Positions 26,574-36,700 are shown, numbered from the stretch's first letter. The stretch: 64,000 nucleotides of DNA from Mycobacterium sp. D16Q13 (GCF_002013375.1 NZ_MAEW01000024.1:21164-85163), one strand, 5' to 3'. Program-made: numbers and translations. The notes: generated by a model not told the origin, from the letters alone.

Positions 26574-27170
26574 TCACACGTCCTGTGGTCGCCAGCCTGG
26601 ATCACGTCCCGACATGGCGAGCATGTGATCGAACTGTGGGGCACCCGGGGAAATGGGCCGCTGCGGACCGAACAAACCGGGAATTCCGCTGTCGGAAGCG
26701 AGCGCACTGATGAACCCGTACAGGCCCGGATCGGTGCCCACGGGTAGGTCGAACGGCTGCCCGGTCGCCGCCGCCAAATCCCAGCCGTGCAGTACCAGTT
26801 CGTCGAGGGCCACCATTGCCACCTGGTCATTGGGCATGACGGTTCCCGCGATGGTCGACTCTCCGTCCCAGGACCGGGGCCGCGCCCAGGTCTCGACGAG
26901 GTCGGCGAGACGTTGCGGCAATAAGGTCCGCCACTGTGGATCAAGGTCCTCCGAGAACGACGGGCCGGAGAGGTCCACCCCGAGAGCCGCGGCTTCCTCG
27001 GGGTGGACGACGTACCGGAAGGCCATCGACAGACCCAGTAGGTGATTCAGCAGCGCACGGACCGTGAGCTCGGCACAGGGGGTCGAGTTGTCCAGCGCAT
27101 CGTCCGATACCCCGGGAAGAAGCGCCGCCACCGCGGAAGCGGCGGGTTTCAAGCTGAACGGCGCGTCCAT
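26574..27170 (-). CDS. TIGR03086-type DinB/MDMPI-like metal-binding protein
   Basis: A 198-residue protein with the four-helix DinB/maleylpyruvate-isomerase-like fold: STPCAELTVRALLNHLLGLSMAFRYVV at the N-terminus and DELVLHGWDLAAATGQPFDLP in the middle, giving the two His positions expected for the metal site. This family includes mycothiol-dependent enzymes, but the substrate cannot be inferred. ATG 27170 and ATG 27179 are both possible starts. It lies in an insertion between ndh and the LLM gene relative to M. tuberculosis. Confidence 0.72.
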   Translation of the reverse strand: MDAPFSLKPAASAVAALLPGVSDDALDNSTPCAELTVRALLNHLLGLSMAFRYVVHPEEAAALGVDLSGPSFSEDLDPQWRTLLPQRLADLVETWARPRSWDGESTIAGTVMPNDQVAMVALDELVLHGWDLAAATGQPFDLPVGTDPGLYGFISALASDSGIPGLFGPQRPISPGAPQFDHMLAMSGRDPGWRPQDV

Positions 27171-27219
27171 ATCCCACATCCTGCCGAAGGATCGCGCGAT
27201 AGAGACCGAATCCGTCCGA

Positions 27220-28203
27220 CTAGTCCTTGAACAGCGGGCGAAGAGTGTTGCCGATCAGCTCCACCACGCCGGGGACGTGCCCGTTGGCGGTGGCGTTGAG
27301 GGTGACGGAGTCGATTCCCTGATCGAGAACCCGGGTTTGCACCTGCTCGGCGATTTCCTCCGGGCTACCCACCAGGGTGCGTCCGAGCACCTGTGCCCGG
27401 ACATCCTCGGGCAGGGTCTCCAGGTCAAGGCCGTTTTTGCGTAGCTGTTCGGCAGCCAGTTTCCAGGCTGTCGCCGAGTCGTCGTCGATGAACACCGAGA
27501 AGAAGGCCGAGGTCTCCAGCGTGGCCGGGTCGCGCCCCGCCTCCTCGCAGCGCTGCCTCAGCACCGACAACTTGTGCGGGATCTCGTCCAGTGCGCTGAG
27601 CAGATTTAGGTGATCGGCGTACTTCACCGCCAGGCCGAACGTTTTCTTCTCGCCGCTGCCGCCGATCATGATCGGTATGTGCGGACGGATCCGCGGTTCG
27701 TTCAGCGCTGTCTCGGTGCGGTAGTACTTGCCTTCGAAGGTGGGGCGCTCGCCGCGGAGCATGGGTGGAATGATCTCGAGCGCCTCGCTCAGCCGCTCGA
27801 AGCGGTCGGTGAACGTGCCGAATTCGAACCCGAGCTGCTGGTGTTCCAGCTCGAACCATCCCGCGCCGATACCCAGGATCGCGCGTCCACCGCTGACCAC
27901 ATCGAGTGTGGTGACGGCCTTGGCGAGCAGGGCCGGGTTTCGGTAGGTATTGCCGGTGACCAGCGTGGACAGCTGGATGGTGCTGGTGGCACTCGCCAGT
28001 GCCCCCAGGGCGGTGTAGGCCTCCAGCATCGGCTGATCAGGGGTGCCGATCATGGGCAGCTGATAGAAGTGATCCATCAGGAAGACGGTGTCGAAACCCG
28101 ACGCCTCCGCCTCGCGCGCCTGGTTGACGACGGTGGGAAAGAGTTCGGACACGCCGGTGCCGTAGGAGAAATTGGGGATCTGATATCCGAGCCGAATGGT
28201 CAC
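27220..28203 (-). CDS. LLM-class F420/flavin-dependent oxidoreductase (Rv1855c-like)
   Basis: A 327-residue luciferase-like TIM-barrel oxidoreductase: FDTVFLMDHFYQLPMIG, LGALASATSTIQLSTLVTG, GRAILGIGAGWFELEH and PIMIGGSGEKKTFGLAVKYADHLNLL are the conserved strands and cofactor loops. F420 use is typical of mycobacterial relatives but is not proven by sequence. Position next to ndh and the SDR matches Rv1855c. Confidence 0.87.
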   Translation of the reverse strand: MTIRLGYQIPNFSYGTGVSELFPTVVNQAREAEASGFDTVFLMDHFYQLPMIGTPDQPMLEAYTALGALASATSTIQLSTLVTGNTYRNPALLAKAVTTLDVVSGGRAILGIGAGWFELEHQQLGFEFGTFTDRFERLSEALEIIPPMLRGERPTFEGKYYRTETALNEPRIRPHIPIMIGGSGEKKTFGLAVKYADHLNLLSALDEIPHKLSVLRQRCEEAGRDPATLETSAFFSVFIDDDSATAWKLAAEQLRKNGLDLETLPEDVRAQVLGRTLVGSPEEIAEQVQTRVLDQGIDSVTLNATANGHVPGVVELIGNTLRPLFKD

Positions 28204-28268
28204 TCGGCCAGCCTACGCGCGATCCGCTGATGCGGCATTACCGTCTTGCCCTGCAAGGCAATTCGAAG

Positions 28269-28300
28269 ATCTGGAGCTGGAGTGCACTCCAGCTCCAGAT
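28269..28300. terminator. Perfect 32-bp palindrome at the end of the SDR gene
   Basis: Bases 28269-28300 are identical to their own reverse complement (ATCTGGAGCTGGAGTG on the left half). The palindrome touches the stop codon of the SDR gene (28300-28302) and is followed on that strand by ATCTTCGAATT, so it probably forms a terminator hairpin with a TGCA tip. Confidence 0.7.
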
Positions 28301-28983
28301 TAGCTGACGCCGGCCGGAACGCCGCGGCTGACGTGCAGGGTCTGACCGGTGATGTGACGTGCCTGGGGGCTGGTGAGGAACAAGGCCAGCCGGGCGATCT
28401 CGGCGCCGACCAGATCCTGTGCATCCTCGGCCCTGTCGAGTCCGTCGTAATTGGCCTCGGCCGACTGCCCGGGCGCGATGGTGTTGATGGTGATCCCGCG
28501 GGTGCCCATCCGCTCGGCCTGCTCGGCGGTCCACGCCGAGAGTGCGGCCTTGGCGGCAGTGGTTGCGCCCGATCGGTCGCGAGTGCCCAATGTGCACAGG
28601 TTGACGATGGCCGCGCCGGAACGCAGGTGGTCTCCGATGGCCTGCACCGTCAGCACGGCGGTCAGGACGCTGGACTCGTACCGCGACAGCCAGGCCTCTC
28701 CGGTGTCGGTGAGGGTGCCCATATGCGGGCCGGGCTCGCTCCAGACCGGGTTGGGGATGTTGACGATGGCGTCAAGGTGCTGGGGGAACAGCTCGAGGTT
28801 CTCCTCGAGGCTGTCGGGGTCGGAGTTGTCGCACACGATGGCGTCGACCTCGAGTTCCTTGGCGGCGATCTCCAGCTCGTCCGCGTTGGGGCCGGTGATG
28901 ACGACCCGATGGCCGGCGTTGCGGAACTCCGCAGCCACCGCCCGGCCGACCTCGTTAACCGCTCCGGTTACCAGTACGTCCAT
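28300..28983 (-). CDS. SDR-fold protein lacking the catalytic tyrosine (Rv1856c-like)
   Basis: A 227-residue short-chain dehydrogenase fold: MDVLVTGAVNEVGRAVAAEF at the nucleotide end, NIPNP in place of NNAG and FLTSPQARHITGQTLHVSRG at the C-terminus. The active-site YxxxK is not conserved; the lysine is present in SGATTAAKAALSAW but threonine occupies the tyrosine position, and the upstream serine region is NLCTLGTR. It may therefore be a non-catalytic or redox-sensing SDR. The M. tuberculosis orthologue appears to share this loss. The ATG has GGAAGG upstream. Confidence 0.83.
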   Translation of the reverse strand: MDVLVTGAVNEVGRAVAAEFRNAGHRVVITGPNADELEIAAKELEVDAIVCDNSDPDSLEENLELFPQHLDAIVNIPNPVWSEPGPHMGTLTDTGEAWLSRYESSVLTAVLTVQAIGDHLRSGAAIVNLCTLGTRDRSGATTAAKAALSAWTAEQAERMGTRGITINTIAPGQSAEANYDGLDRAEDAQDLVGAEIARLALFLTSPQARHITGQTLHVSRGVPAGVS

Positions 28984-29178
28984 GGCGGTACCTTCCTTAC
29001 CTTCCTGAAAGCCTTACCAATCCGCACCTGAAGCCAGGCCTGATCAGCTTGATCGTGACACAACCCGGACCTCATACCCCGGATTTGGCGGCCGGGTCGC
29101 ACGGGTTTGACGCCCAATATTACTGGACGGTAGCAATACCCTTGACCACCGCGTATCGGCCCAGCGACCGCTAGGGTC

Positions 29179-29985
29179 GTGGTGGTGACCAGCAGAGCAT
29201 GGAAACTTCTCGTCGCGGTTCTTTTCACGGGTTCGCTGGCCATGGCCGGCTGCGGATCGCGATCGGCACCCGCTGACAGCGCAACGGGCTCGTCGACAGG
29301 TCCGGGGGCCGCCTCCGTCCGGTTGCATGTGCTGGCCGCCGCGTCGCTGCGCAAGGCGTTCACCGAGATTGGGAAGTCGTTCGAGTCCACCCACGCCGGA
29401 ACCACGGTCGAGTTCACCTTCGCGGGCTCCTCGGACCTGGTCACGCAGCTGACTCAGGGCGCCGAGGCCGATGTGCTCGCCACCGCGGACTCGGCCAATA
29501 TGGATAAGGCGTGGAAAGCGCACACGGTCATCAATCCCGTCGACTTCGCCGCCAACACGCTGACGATCGTCGCCGCCCCGGGTAATCCGAAGGGCATCGC
29601 CACCTTTGCCGACCTGGCGCGCCCTGGTCTTGACGTGGTGGTGTGCGCACCGCAGGTACCGTGCGGTGCGGCCACCGCCACTGCGTCCAAAGAGACTGGA
29701 GTGCACTTGAATCCGGTCAGCGAGGAGTCCTCGGTGACCGACGTGCTCAACAAAGTGATCGCGGGACAAGCCGACGCCGGTCTGGTGTACGTCACCGATG
29801 CCAAGGCCGCCGGTAACAAGGTCACCGCCGTCGGGTTCCCCGAAGCACGGTCCATCGTCAACACCTATCCCATTGCGGTGACCGCGAATTCACGCAATCC
29901 GGAACGTGCGAACCAGTTCATCGAAACCGTCACCGGGGACGTTGGACACAAGACTCTGGCGGCGGCGGGGTTCTCCGCGCCGTGA
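29179..29985 (+). CDS. modA: Molybdate ABC transporter substrate-binding lipoprotein
   Basis: About 268 residues with a lipoprotein signal (lipobox AMAGC) and the ModA fold: LHVLAAASLRKAFTEIGKSF, TFAGSSDLVTQLTQGAEADVLATAD, and SVTDVLNKVIAGQADAGLVYVTDA. It captures molybdate or tungstate outside the membrane for ModBC. Three successive GTG codons (29179, 29182, 29185) follow an AGGG; the third has the best spacing, so the exact start is uncertain by two residues. Confidence 0.94.
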   Translation: MVVTSRAWKLLVAVLFTGSLAMAGCGSRSAPADSATGSSTGPGAASVRLHVLAAASLRKAFTEIGKSFESTHAGTTVEFTFAGSSDLVTQLTQGAEADVLATADSANMDKAWKAHTVINPVDFAANTLTIVAAPGNPKGIATFADLARPGLDVVVCAPQVPCGAATATASKETGVHLNPVSEESSVTDVLNKVIAGQADAGLVYVTDAKAAGNKVTAVGFPEARSIVNTYPIAVTANSRNPERANQFIETVTGDVGHKTLAAAGFSAP

Positions 29986-30779
29986 CGCCGGCGCCCGGTC
30001 TGCCGCGGTGGGTCTATCTGCCGGCGGCCATCGGCGCGGGGCTCATCGTGCTGCCATTGCTGGCACTCGTGGTGAAGGCCGACTGGGCGCAGTTCCCGGC
30101 GCTGGTCACGAGCCCCGCCTCGCGGGCGGCTCTGGCGCTGAGCCTCCGGACATGCCTCGCAAGCACAACGCTGTGTCTGTTACTTGGGGTACCGCTGGCC
30201 ATTGTGTTGGCTCGCGGGCCGGGTTGGCTGACCCGCCTGCTGCGCCCGTTGATTCTGCTGCCCCTGGTGCTGCCACCGGTCGTCGGCGGTATCGCACTGC
30301 TGTATGCCTTCGGCAAGCTGGGGCTGCTTGGGCACTACCTGGACACGGCGGGAATCCGGATAGCTTTTTCGACCTCCGCCGTGGTGCTGGCGCAGACCTT
30401 CGTATCGCTGCCGTTTCTCGTCATCAGCCTCGAGGGTGCGCTGGTCACGACGGGGGAGCGCTATGACCACGTGGCGGCCAGCTTGGGGGCACCGCCGACC
30501 ACCGTGCTGCGTCGCGTATCGCTGCCACTGGTGATGCCGGCGCTGATGTCGGGCACGGTGCTGGCCTTCGCACGCTCACTGGGTGAATTCGGTGCCACTT
30601 TGACGTTCGCGGGTTCACGGCAGGGCGTCACGCGCACCCTGCCGCTGGAGATCTATCTGCAGCGCGAATCCGATGCGCAATCGGCCGTCGCGCTTTCGCT
30701 GCTATTGGTGGCGGTGGCAGCGGTTGTCCTGGCCGTCGTTGGGGCACGGACCTGGCGCCCGGGCGGGTGGCGGCGATGA
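29982..30779 (+). CDS. modB: Molybdate ABC transporter permease
   Basis: A 265-residue inner-membrane permease with about six helices and the EAA-type loop GERYDHVAASLGAPPTTVLRRVSLPL that contacts the ATPase. The GTG start at 29982 overlaps the modA stop (GTGA), indicating translational coupling. Confidence 0.95.
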   Translation: MTPAPGLPRWVYLPAAIGAGLIVLPLLALVVKADWAQFPALVTSPASRAALALSLRTCLASTTLCLLLGVPLAIVLARGPGWLTRLLRPLILLPLVLPPVVGGIALLYAFGKLGLLGHYLDTAGIRIAFSTSAVVLAQTFVSLPFLVISLEGALVTTGERYDHVAASLGAPPTTVLRRVSLPLVMPALMSGTVLAFARSLGEFGATLTFAGSRQGVTRTLPLEIYLQRESDAQSAVALSLLLVAVAAVVLAVVGARTWRPGGWRR

Positions 30780-31843
30780 GTGAACTCCGATTCGACGCAG
30801 GCCATTCCGGACGTGGAGTCCGGGCCACATTCACCGTTGCACCCGGAGAGACGGTGGCGATCGTCGGCCCCAACGGGGCGGGTAAGTCCACGTTGCTCGG
30901 GATCATCGCCGGACTGTTGCGACCCGACTCCGGTGAGATATGGCTCGGCGACCACGTGCTGACGAACTGTGCCACTGCCACTTTCGTGCCCACGCACCGC
31001 CGTCGGACCGCGCTTCTGCTGCAGGAAGCGTTGTTGTTTCCCCACCTGACGGTCGCACGCAACGTCGAGTTCGGGATGCGCGGACTGCACCGTGACGCGG
31101 TGCCCGGCACGCGTGATCACTGGCTGGATTCGGTCGGCGCGCGCGATCTCGCAGCACGCCGACCCGGTCAACTGTCCGGGGGACAGGCACAGCGGGTGGC
31201 CATCGCCCGCGCGCTGGCCACCGAGCCCGAGCTGGTGCTGCTCGACGAGCCTCTGTCCGGTCTCGATGCCGAGAGCGCCCCGGCCATCCGGGCACTGCTC
31301 GGGCGGGTGCTGGGCCGCGACGGACAGAGCGCGCTGATCGTGACCCACGACATCATGGATGCGGTCGCCATCGCCGACCGTGTGATGGTGCTGGACTCCG
31401 GCCGAATCGCCGAGCTGGGGGAAACCACCACCGTCTTGGCCCGGCCGACCAGCCAGTTTGGCGCCCGATTCGCGGGAGTGAACCTCCTCGACGGCACCAT
31501 GGACGAGGACGGTGCGCTGCGCGTCGGCGACCTTGTCCTCCATGGTGTGTGGTCCGGCACCGGTAGTCCCGCGCGGGGCCAGCGCGCCATCGCAGTGTTT
31601 GGGCCGCGTGCCGTCGGTGTGCATCTGTCCCCACCAGGGGGTAGCCCACGCAACGTCATCGCCGTGTCGGTAACGACGTTGAGCGCCCATGCGGACACCG
31701 TGGTTGTAACGGCGTCTGCCGGAGCCGCGATATTCACGGCACATATCACCGCGGCCGCCGCGGCAGAACTCAAGCTGGCACCCGAGGCGTCGGCATACTT
31801 TGCCGTGAAGGCTCATGAGGTCGTCATTCAGGCGGCGCAATAG
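30776..31843 (+). CDS. modC: Molybdate ABC transporter ATPase
   Basis: A 355-residue ABC ATPase: Walker A GPNGAGKST, Q-loop LLLQEALLFPHL, signature LSGGQAQRVAIARAL, Walker B LVLLDEPLSGLD, then a C-terminal MOP/TOBE-type molybdate-binding domain (about residues 230-355). ATG 30776 overlaps the modB stop as ATGA; an in-frame ATG at 30767 lies inside modB. Its product supplies molybdenum, needed among others by the nitrate reductase encoded 2 kb downstream. Confidence 0.95.
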   Translation: MSELRFDAGHSGRGVRATFTVAPGETVAIVGPNGAGKSTLLGIIAGLLRPDSGEIWLGDHVLTNCATATFVPTHRRRTALLLQEALLFPHLTVARNVEFGMRGLHRDAVPGTRDHWLDSVGARDLAARRPGQLSGGQAQRVAIARALATEPELVLLDEPLSGLDAESAPAIRALLGRVLGRDGQSALIVTHDIMDAVAIADRVMVLDSGRIAELGETTTVLARPTSQFGARFAGVNLLDGTMDEDGALRVGDLVLHGVWSGTGSPARGQRAIAVFGPRAVGVHLSPPGGSPRNVIAVSVTTLSAHADTVVVTASAGAAIFTAHITAAAAAELKLAPEASAYFAVKAHEVVIQAAQ

Positions 31844-32017
31844 CTGGGGACGTGGATTTCGGTAGCCTTTGAAAGGAAACCTATGTTTGCCTCTGGTCAG
31901 CCAAACCCCTTGCCACCGCATCGAATGGTCGCGAAGTGGCGCCACTGGCAGCTGTCGGTAAATCGGGCGCGCCGATTGCCGGTTACGCTTGCACGTGCAG
32001 GACAAAACGGTACGTTC

Positions 32018-33061
32018 ATGGACATGCAGCAACCACGGGCAACATCGGCGGGCAAGCGGGCGCAACAGGCACGAGTGATGGCGGCCGCCATCGCGGTCGC
32101 TTCGCTGTCAGGGGCAGGGGCCATCACCCTCGTCGCCGGACCCGCCAGTCAGGCGCCGGCGTCGGTACGCACAGCGGATATCCACCTGGTGACAACTGAC
32201 GCACCGCCGCCGCCCGCACCACCGGCTCCCGGTCAACCGGCACCCAATCCGGAGACTCCGACAACGGTGACGGCACCACCGGCGTCACCTCCACCCGGCA
32301 CGCCCGCGCCCGCGACGCCGGTCCCGCCCGGTGCGCCCGCACCCGGTGTGCCGGCGGATGGGGGACGCGTCAACAATGACCAAGGTGGCTTTAGTTACGT
32401 TGTGCCCCAAGGCTGGACACAGTCGGATGCACGCAGGCTCACCTACGGATCGGCGCTGCTGACCAATCCGGCGGCACCGAACGGAAGCATCCTGCTCGGT
32501 CGCCTCGACCTCAAGCTCTTCGCGGGTGCCGAGCCCGATAACCAGAAGGCCGCCCGCCGGCTGGCGTCGGATATGGGCGAGTTTTTCATGCCGTACCCGG
32601 GTAACCGCGTCAACCAGGAGGATCAGAGCTTCGAGGTCGCGGGCATGCCCGCGGCGTCCTCGTACTACGAGGTCAAATTCGATGACGCCGCCAAGGAGCC
32701 CGGTCAGATCTGGGCCGCGGCCGTGGGCAAGGGCAAGGATCGTTGGTTCATCGTGTGGCTCGGCACGGCGGCATCACCGGTGGACAAGGGCGTGGCCAAG
32801 GCCCTGACCGACTCGGTTCGCCCGTGGACCCCGCCCACTCCTGCCACGCCTTCGGCCGGGCAGCCCGCCGATCCGAACCAGCCGGCACCTCCGCCCGCGG
32901 ATCCCAACCAGCCGCCGCCACCGCCGGCCGATCCCAACCAGCCGCCGCCCCCACCGGCTCCCGCGGCACCCGGCGCACCGGCTCCGGAGCCGGCCGCTCC
33001 GGGGCAGCCCGCGCCCCCGGCAGCTCCTGCGGCGCCGCCGGCGCCTGGGGTTCCCGTCTAG
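32018..33061 (+). CDS. apa: Alanine/proline-rich secreted protein Apa (fibronectin attachment protein)
   Basis: A 347-residue secreted protein with a Sec signal (VMAAAIAVASLSGAGAITLVAG), a Pro/Ala-rich segment, a central globular domain (GGFSYVVPQGWTQSDARRLTYGSALL ... SDMGEFFMPYPGNRVNQE ... SYYEVKFDD ... RWFIVWLGTA) and a Pro/Ala-rich tail with three PADPNQPPPP-like repeats. The M. tuberculosis orthologue Rv1860 (Apa, formerly ModD) is a mannosylated adhesin that binds fibronectin. ATG 32018 matches the family start, but ATG 31883 has a better ribosome-binding site (AAAGGA) and would add 45 residues, so the start needs experimental mapping. Confidence 0.9.
   Translation: MDMQQPRATSAGKRAQQARVMAAAIAVASLSGAGAITLVAGPASQAPASVRTADIHLVTTDAPPPPAPPAPGQPAPNPETPTTVTAPPASPPPGTPAPATPVPPGAPAPGVPADGGRVNNDQGGFSYVVPQGWTQSDARRLTYGSALLTNPAAPNGSILLGRLDLKLFAGAEPDNQKAARRLASDMGEFFMPYPGNRVNQEDQSFEVAGMPAASSYYEVKFDDAAKEPGQIWAAAVGKGKDRWFIVWLGTAASPVDKGVAKALTDSVRPWTPPTPATPSAGQPADPNQPAPPPADPNQPPPPPADPNQPPPPPAPAAPGAPAPEPAAPGQPAPPAAPAAPPAPGVPV
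32870..32959 (+). repeat. Three 30-bp in-frame repeats in apa
   Basis: Three direct repeats of 30 bp beginning GATCC(C/G)AACCAGCCG encode DPNQP plus Pro/Ala-rich spacer. They start at 32870, 32900 and 32930. Being multiples of 3 they can expand or contract without breaking the frame, so copy number may vary between strains. Confidence 0.75.
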
Positions 33062-33182
33062 CTCTCGACCAGTTCTGCCCACCGTGATTGATTCCGTGAT
33101 TCGAGCGCACCGCGGCACCCCACTGGTGCCTCGGACCGCAGGAAAGTGGCCAACGCCGTGGAGCTATCGGTGAAGATCGGAT

Positions 33183-33217
33183 CCGCATTGCCCACGCGAT
33201 CAGCGTGGGCAATGCGG
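33183..33217. terminator. Hairpin between apa and the convergent GlsB-type gene
   Basis: CCGCATTGCCCACGC (33183-33197) and its exact complement (33203-33217) flank a 5-nt loop. It lies about 120 bp after the apa stop and 55 bp before the opposing gene's end. No U-tract is visible; terminator is the simplest reading. The remaining intergenic space shows nothing else. Confidence 0.6.
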
Positions 33218-33271
33218 CCAATGCGCTGTCGGCATTTCCATGCCCCGCCGGCGGAGTCCCGGCCGCGCTGA

Positions 33272-33547
33272 CTAGCTCTTAGTTTTTCCCGCGATGAACT
33301 TGTAGACCACCAGCAGGATCACCGCGCCCACCAACGCACCCAGGAAAGCGTGATTGATCGGCGGGGTCACCGTGAACTTGTGTGGGGCGAACACCAGACT
33401 GCCCAGCGTGCCGCCGACGTAGCCGCCGACGATGCCCAGCAACGCTGTCACGATCCAGCCGAAGTTCTCCTTGCCGGGCACGATCAATCGGGCGATCCAG
33501 CCAACGATCAGGCCAAGAATGATCATCCAAATGATGTTCAACACCAT
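33272..33547 (-). CDS. GlsB/YeaQ/YmgE family membrane protein
   Basis: A 91-residue small membrane protein with three hydrophobic helices and the family glycine-rich signature (MIILGLIVGWIARLIVPG, IVTALLGIVGGYVGGTLG, GALVGAVILLVVYKFI). The family is called transglycosylase-associated or general stress protein, but its biochemical role is unknown. The ATG at 33547 follows AAGGAG by 6 nt. Confidence 0.88.
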   Translation of the reverse strand: MVLNIIWMIILGLIVGWIARLIVPGKENFGWIVTALLGIVGGYVGGTLGSLVFAPHKFTVTPPINHAFLGALVGAVILLVVYKFIAGKTKS

Positions 33548-33737
33548 GTCTAGCTCCTTCGAGTATCGGTACTGAGGAAACGAGCGTCGACCCGCTGCCG
33601 ATGCTAGTGGAACACCCGGTTTGCCGGTGCTCTAACGACACGCCGCAGATGAGCCCGCCACCTCACGCACGATAGGTCCTTGCGGTGAGGACGCCGTGAC
33701 AGCCGCATAACCTCGGCGGAAGAATTCGGGAATCTGC

Positions 33738-36700
33738 GTGCCTCACCATGACGGGGTGATCGAACTGAGCGCGCAGTCCACCGCGCGCCGCGCCGCCTGC
33801 TCGTATTGCGGTGTCGGCTGCGGTGTGGTCGTGCGCGCCGACACGAGTTCGGCAGGTTTGGTCACCATCGCCACCGTGGAGGGCGATGCTCTGCACCCGA
33901 GCAACCACGGCCGCCTGTGCACCAAAGGCGCCACCCATGCCCAGCTGATGGCCGCCGACGGACGCATGACAACGGCATATGTTCGTCACGGCCGCGGACA
34001 GGAGCCTGTTCCCGCGCCGCTGGCGGCGACAACCGCCGAGGCGGGCCGGCGGTTACGCCACATCCTCGACACCCACGGACCCGATGCGATCGCGCTGTAC
34101 GTATCCGGTCAGATGAGCCTGGAGGCGCAGTACCTCGCCAACAAGCTCGCGAAGGGTTACATCCGCACCACACAGATCGAATCGAATTCTCGTCTCTGCA
34201 TGGCAAGTGCCGGCACCGGATACACACAATCATTGGGGGCTGATGGGCCCCCAGGGTCGTACTCCGATATCGAGCAGAGCGACCTGTTCCTTGTCATCGG
34301 CGCGAACATGGCCGACTGCCATCCGATTCTGTTCCTGCGCATGGCCGACCGACTCGGCAGCGGAGCACGGTTGATCGTGGTCGACCCACGCCGCACCGCC
34401 ACTGCCGAACGCGCCGATCTGTTCCTGCAGATCAGCCCGGGAACAGACTTGGCTCTGCTCAATGGGCTGTTGCATCTGCTCGTCGAAAACGGTGACATCG
34501 ACTCCGAATTCATCGCCCAGCACACCGAGGGCTGGGCCGGAATGCCGGAGTTCCTCGCCGGCTACGCGCCGCCGGTGGTGGCGGCGATCACCGGGCTGGC
34601 CGAGGACGACATCCGCACCGCGGCCCGGTGGATCGGGGAGGCGCGCGAATGGATGACCTTGTGGACCATGGGCCTCAACCAGAGCACCCATGGCACCTGG
34701 AACACCAATGCCATCTGCAATATGCACCTGGCCACCGGGGCAATTTGTCGCCCCGGTAGCGGACCGTTCTCGTTGACCGGACAGCCCAATGCGATGGGCG
34801 GCAGGGAAATGGGCTACATGGGCCCGGGTCTGCCGGGCCAGCGGTCGGTGAAATCCGCCACCGATCGAGACTTTGTCGAAAGGCAATGGGACCTGGCGCC
34901 CGGATCCCTCCGCACCGACTTCGGCGCCGGAACGGTCGACATGTTCGCGCAGATGGCCGCGGGAAACGTCAAGGCATGTTGGATTATCTGCACGAATCCG
35001 GTTGCCTCGGTGGCTAATCGGCAGAACGTCATCGAAGGTCTACAACGGGCCGAGCTGGTGATCGCCCAGGACGCTTTCCTGGCCACAGCCACCAACGAAT
35101 ACGCGGACGTACTGCTGCCCGCCGCTCTGTGGGCCGAATCCGATGGCGTATCGGTCAACTCGGAGCGCACGGCGACGCTGACCAACCGGGTCGCCGACGC
35201 TCCCGGTGATGCCCAACCCGACTGGCGTTTGATCTGCGACGTCGCCACCGCGATGGGGTTCGGCGATGCGTTCGACTACTCCTCGAGCGAGGAGATCTTC
35301 GAGGAGATCCGCGCGTTCTGGAATCCACGCACCGGATATGACATGCGCGGTGTGAGTTATGCCCGGTTGCGGCGGGGGCCGGTGCAATGGCCGTGCCCAC
35401 CCGGGAATGCGGGCGATCGCCATCCGATTCGCTACCTGAATGACGGAATCAGCCAGGACCTGTACGTCGATGAGAACGGCACCATGCCGCGGCTGGCGTT
35501 CCCCACACCGTCTCGCCGGGCGGTATTCCACGCCCGTGCGCACCGCGATCCCGCGGAACTGGCGGGCGATGGATACCCCATGATCCTGAATACCGGTCGT
35601 TTACAACATCATTGGCACACTCTCACCAAGACTGGCCGCATCAAGTCCCTCGACAGGCTGCATCCGTCACCCTTTGTGGAGATTCACCCGCACGACGCCG
35701 CGACCCTGGGGATCGTCGAGGGCGATGTCATCGAAATCGTTTCGCGCCGCGGCAGTGCCGAGCTGCCCGCGATCATCAGCGACAGAACCAAGCGTGGCAG
35801 CTGCTTCGCCCCCTTCCACTGGAATGACGCGCAGGGGCCAGGTCTGGCGATCAACGCGGTGACCAACGACGCCGTCGACCCGGATTCGCTGCAACCCGAG
35901 TTCAAGATCAGCGCCGTCGCGCTGCGCCCGACGGGGCGGACAATTGTCGATACCGCGACCGACTCGCACGCACAAGCGCTGGGGGACATAGCAATTCTGT
36001 GGACCTCGCAGACCGGCAACGCAGAGACCGCAGCCACCTCGGTGCACACGCTGTTGGCGACGGCGGGGATCTCCGCGACGATCACCGCGATGGACGAATG
36101 CGATCCCGCCGATCTCGGTGAGGTTCGCACGGCGGTGCTCATCGCCAGCAGCTTCGGCGAGGGTGGGCCACCCGATAACGGCGCGCGATTCTGGTCGACG
36201 CTCTCCGGGGAGACAAAACCCCTCAATCACCTGCGGTACGCGGTGCTGGGGTTCGGTGACCGTGCGTATGCGGATTTCTGCGGCCATGCGAAGGCACTCG
36301 ACGCCCGGTTGCATGAGCTCGGTGCCACCCCGGTACTCGGCCGGGTGGACGGCGAGGCCGCCGATCGATCGCTGATCGCGTCGTGGACCGCGGACCTGTT
36401 GGAGGCAATCGGGGAAGGAACCGCCGCCAGCACGGAGGCGGTCAAGCGATTGCGCAGCGACGGGATGCCGACTGCCGCGCCGGAAATGTTCACCCGCAAC
36501 GCACCCATCCTGGCTGCGTTGTCACACAACGAGGTTCTGTCGGCGCCGGGATCCGGCAAGGAAGTGCGGCGCATCGAGTTCGATCTGAGCGGCCACGATG
36601 TCGACTACTCGGTGGGCGACGCACTCGGGATCTATCCGACAAACCGGGACGAAGACGTCCAACGCTGGCTCGCGGCAACAGGTTTCGATGCAGAGATGCC

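Noticed and set aside
29000..29178. Moco or ModE-type element before modA
   Set aside because: A short imperfect dyad (AATATTAC...GTAGCAATA) was seen but pairs badly, and no Moco-motif conserved segments are present.
32870..32959. 30-bp repeats as a CRISPR array
   Set aside because: Repeats are contiguous, in frame and encode Pro-rich peptide; there are no spacers and no cas genes.
33548..33737. GlnR (nitrogen) box in front of the nitrate reductase, and in front of ureA (20479-20625)
   Set aside because: I looked for GTnAC-N6-GnAAC. Only a partial match (GGTAC then GAAAC with 4 nt between) occurs before the reductase and none before ureA, which is too weak to report.
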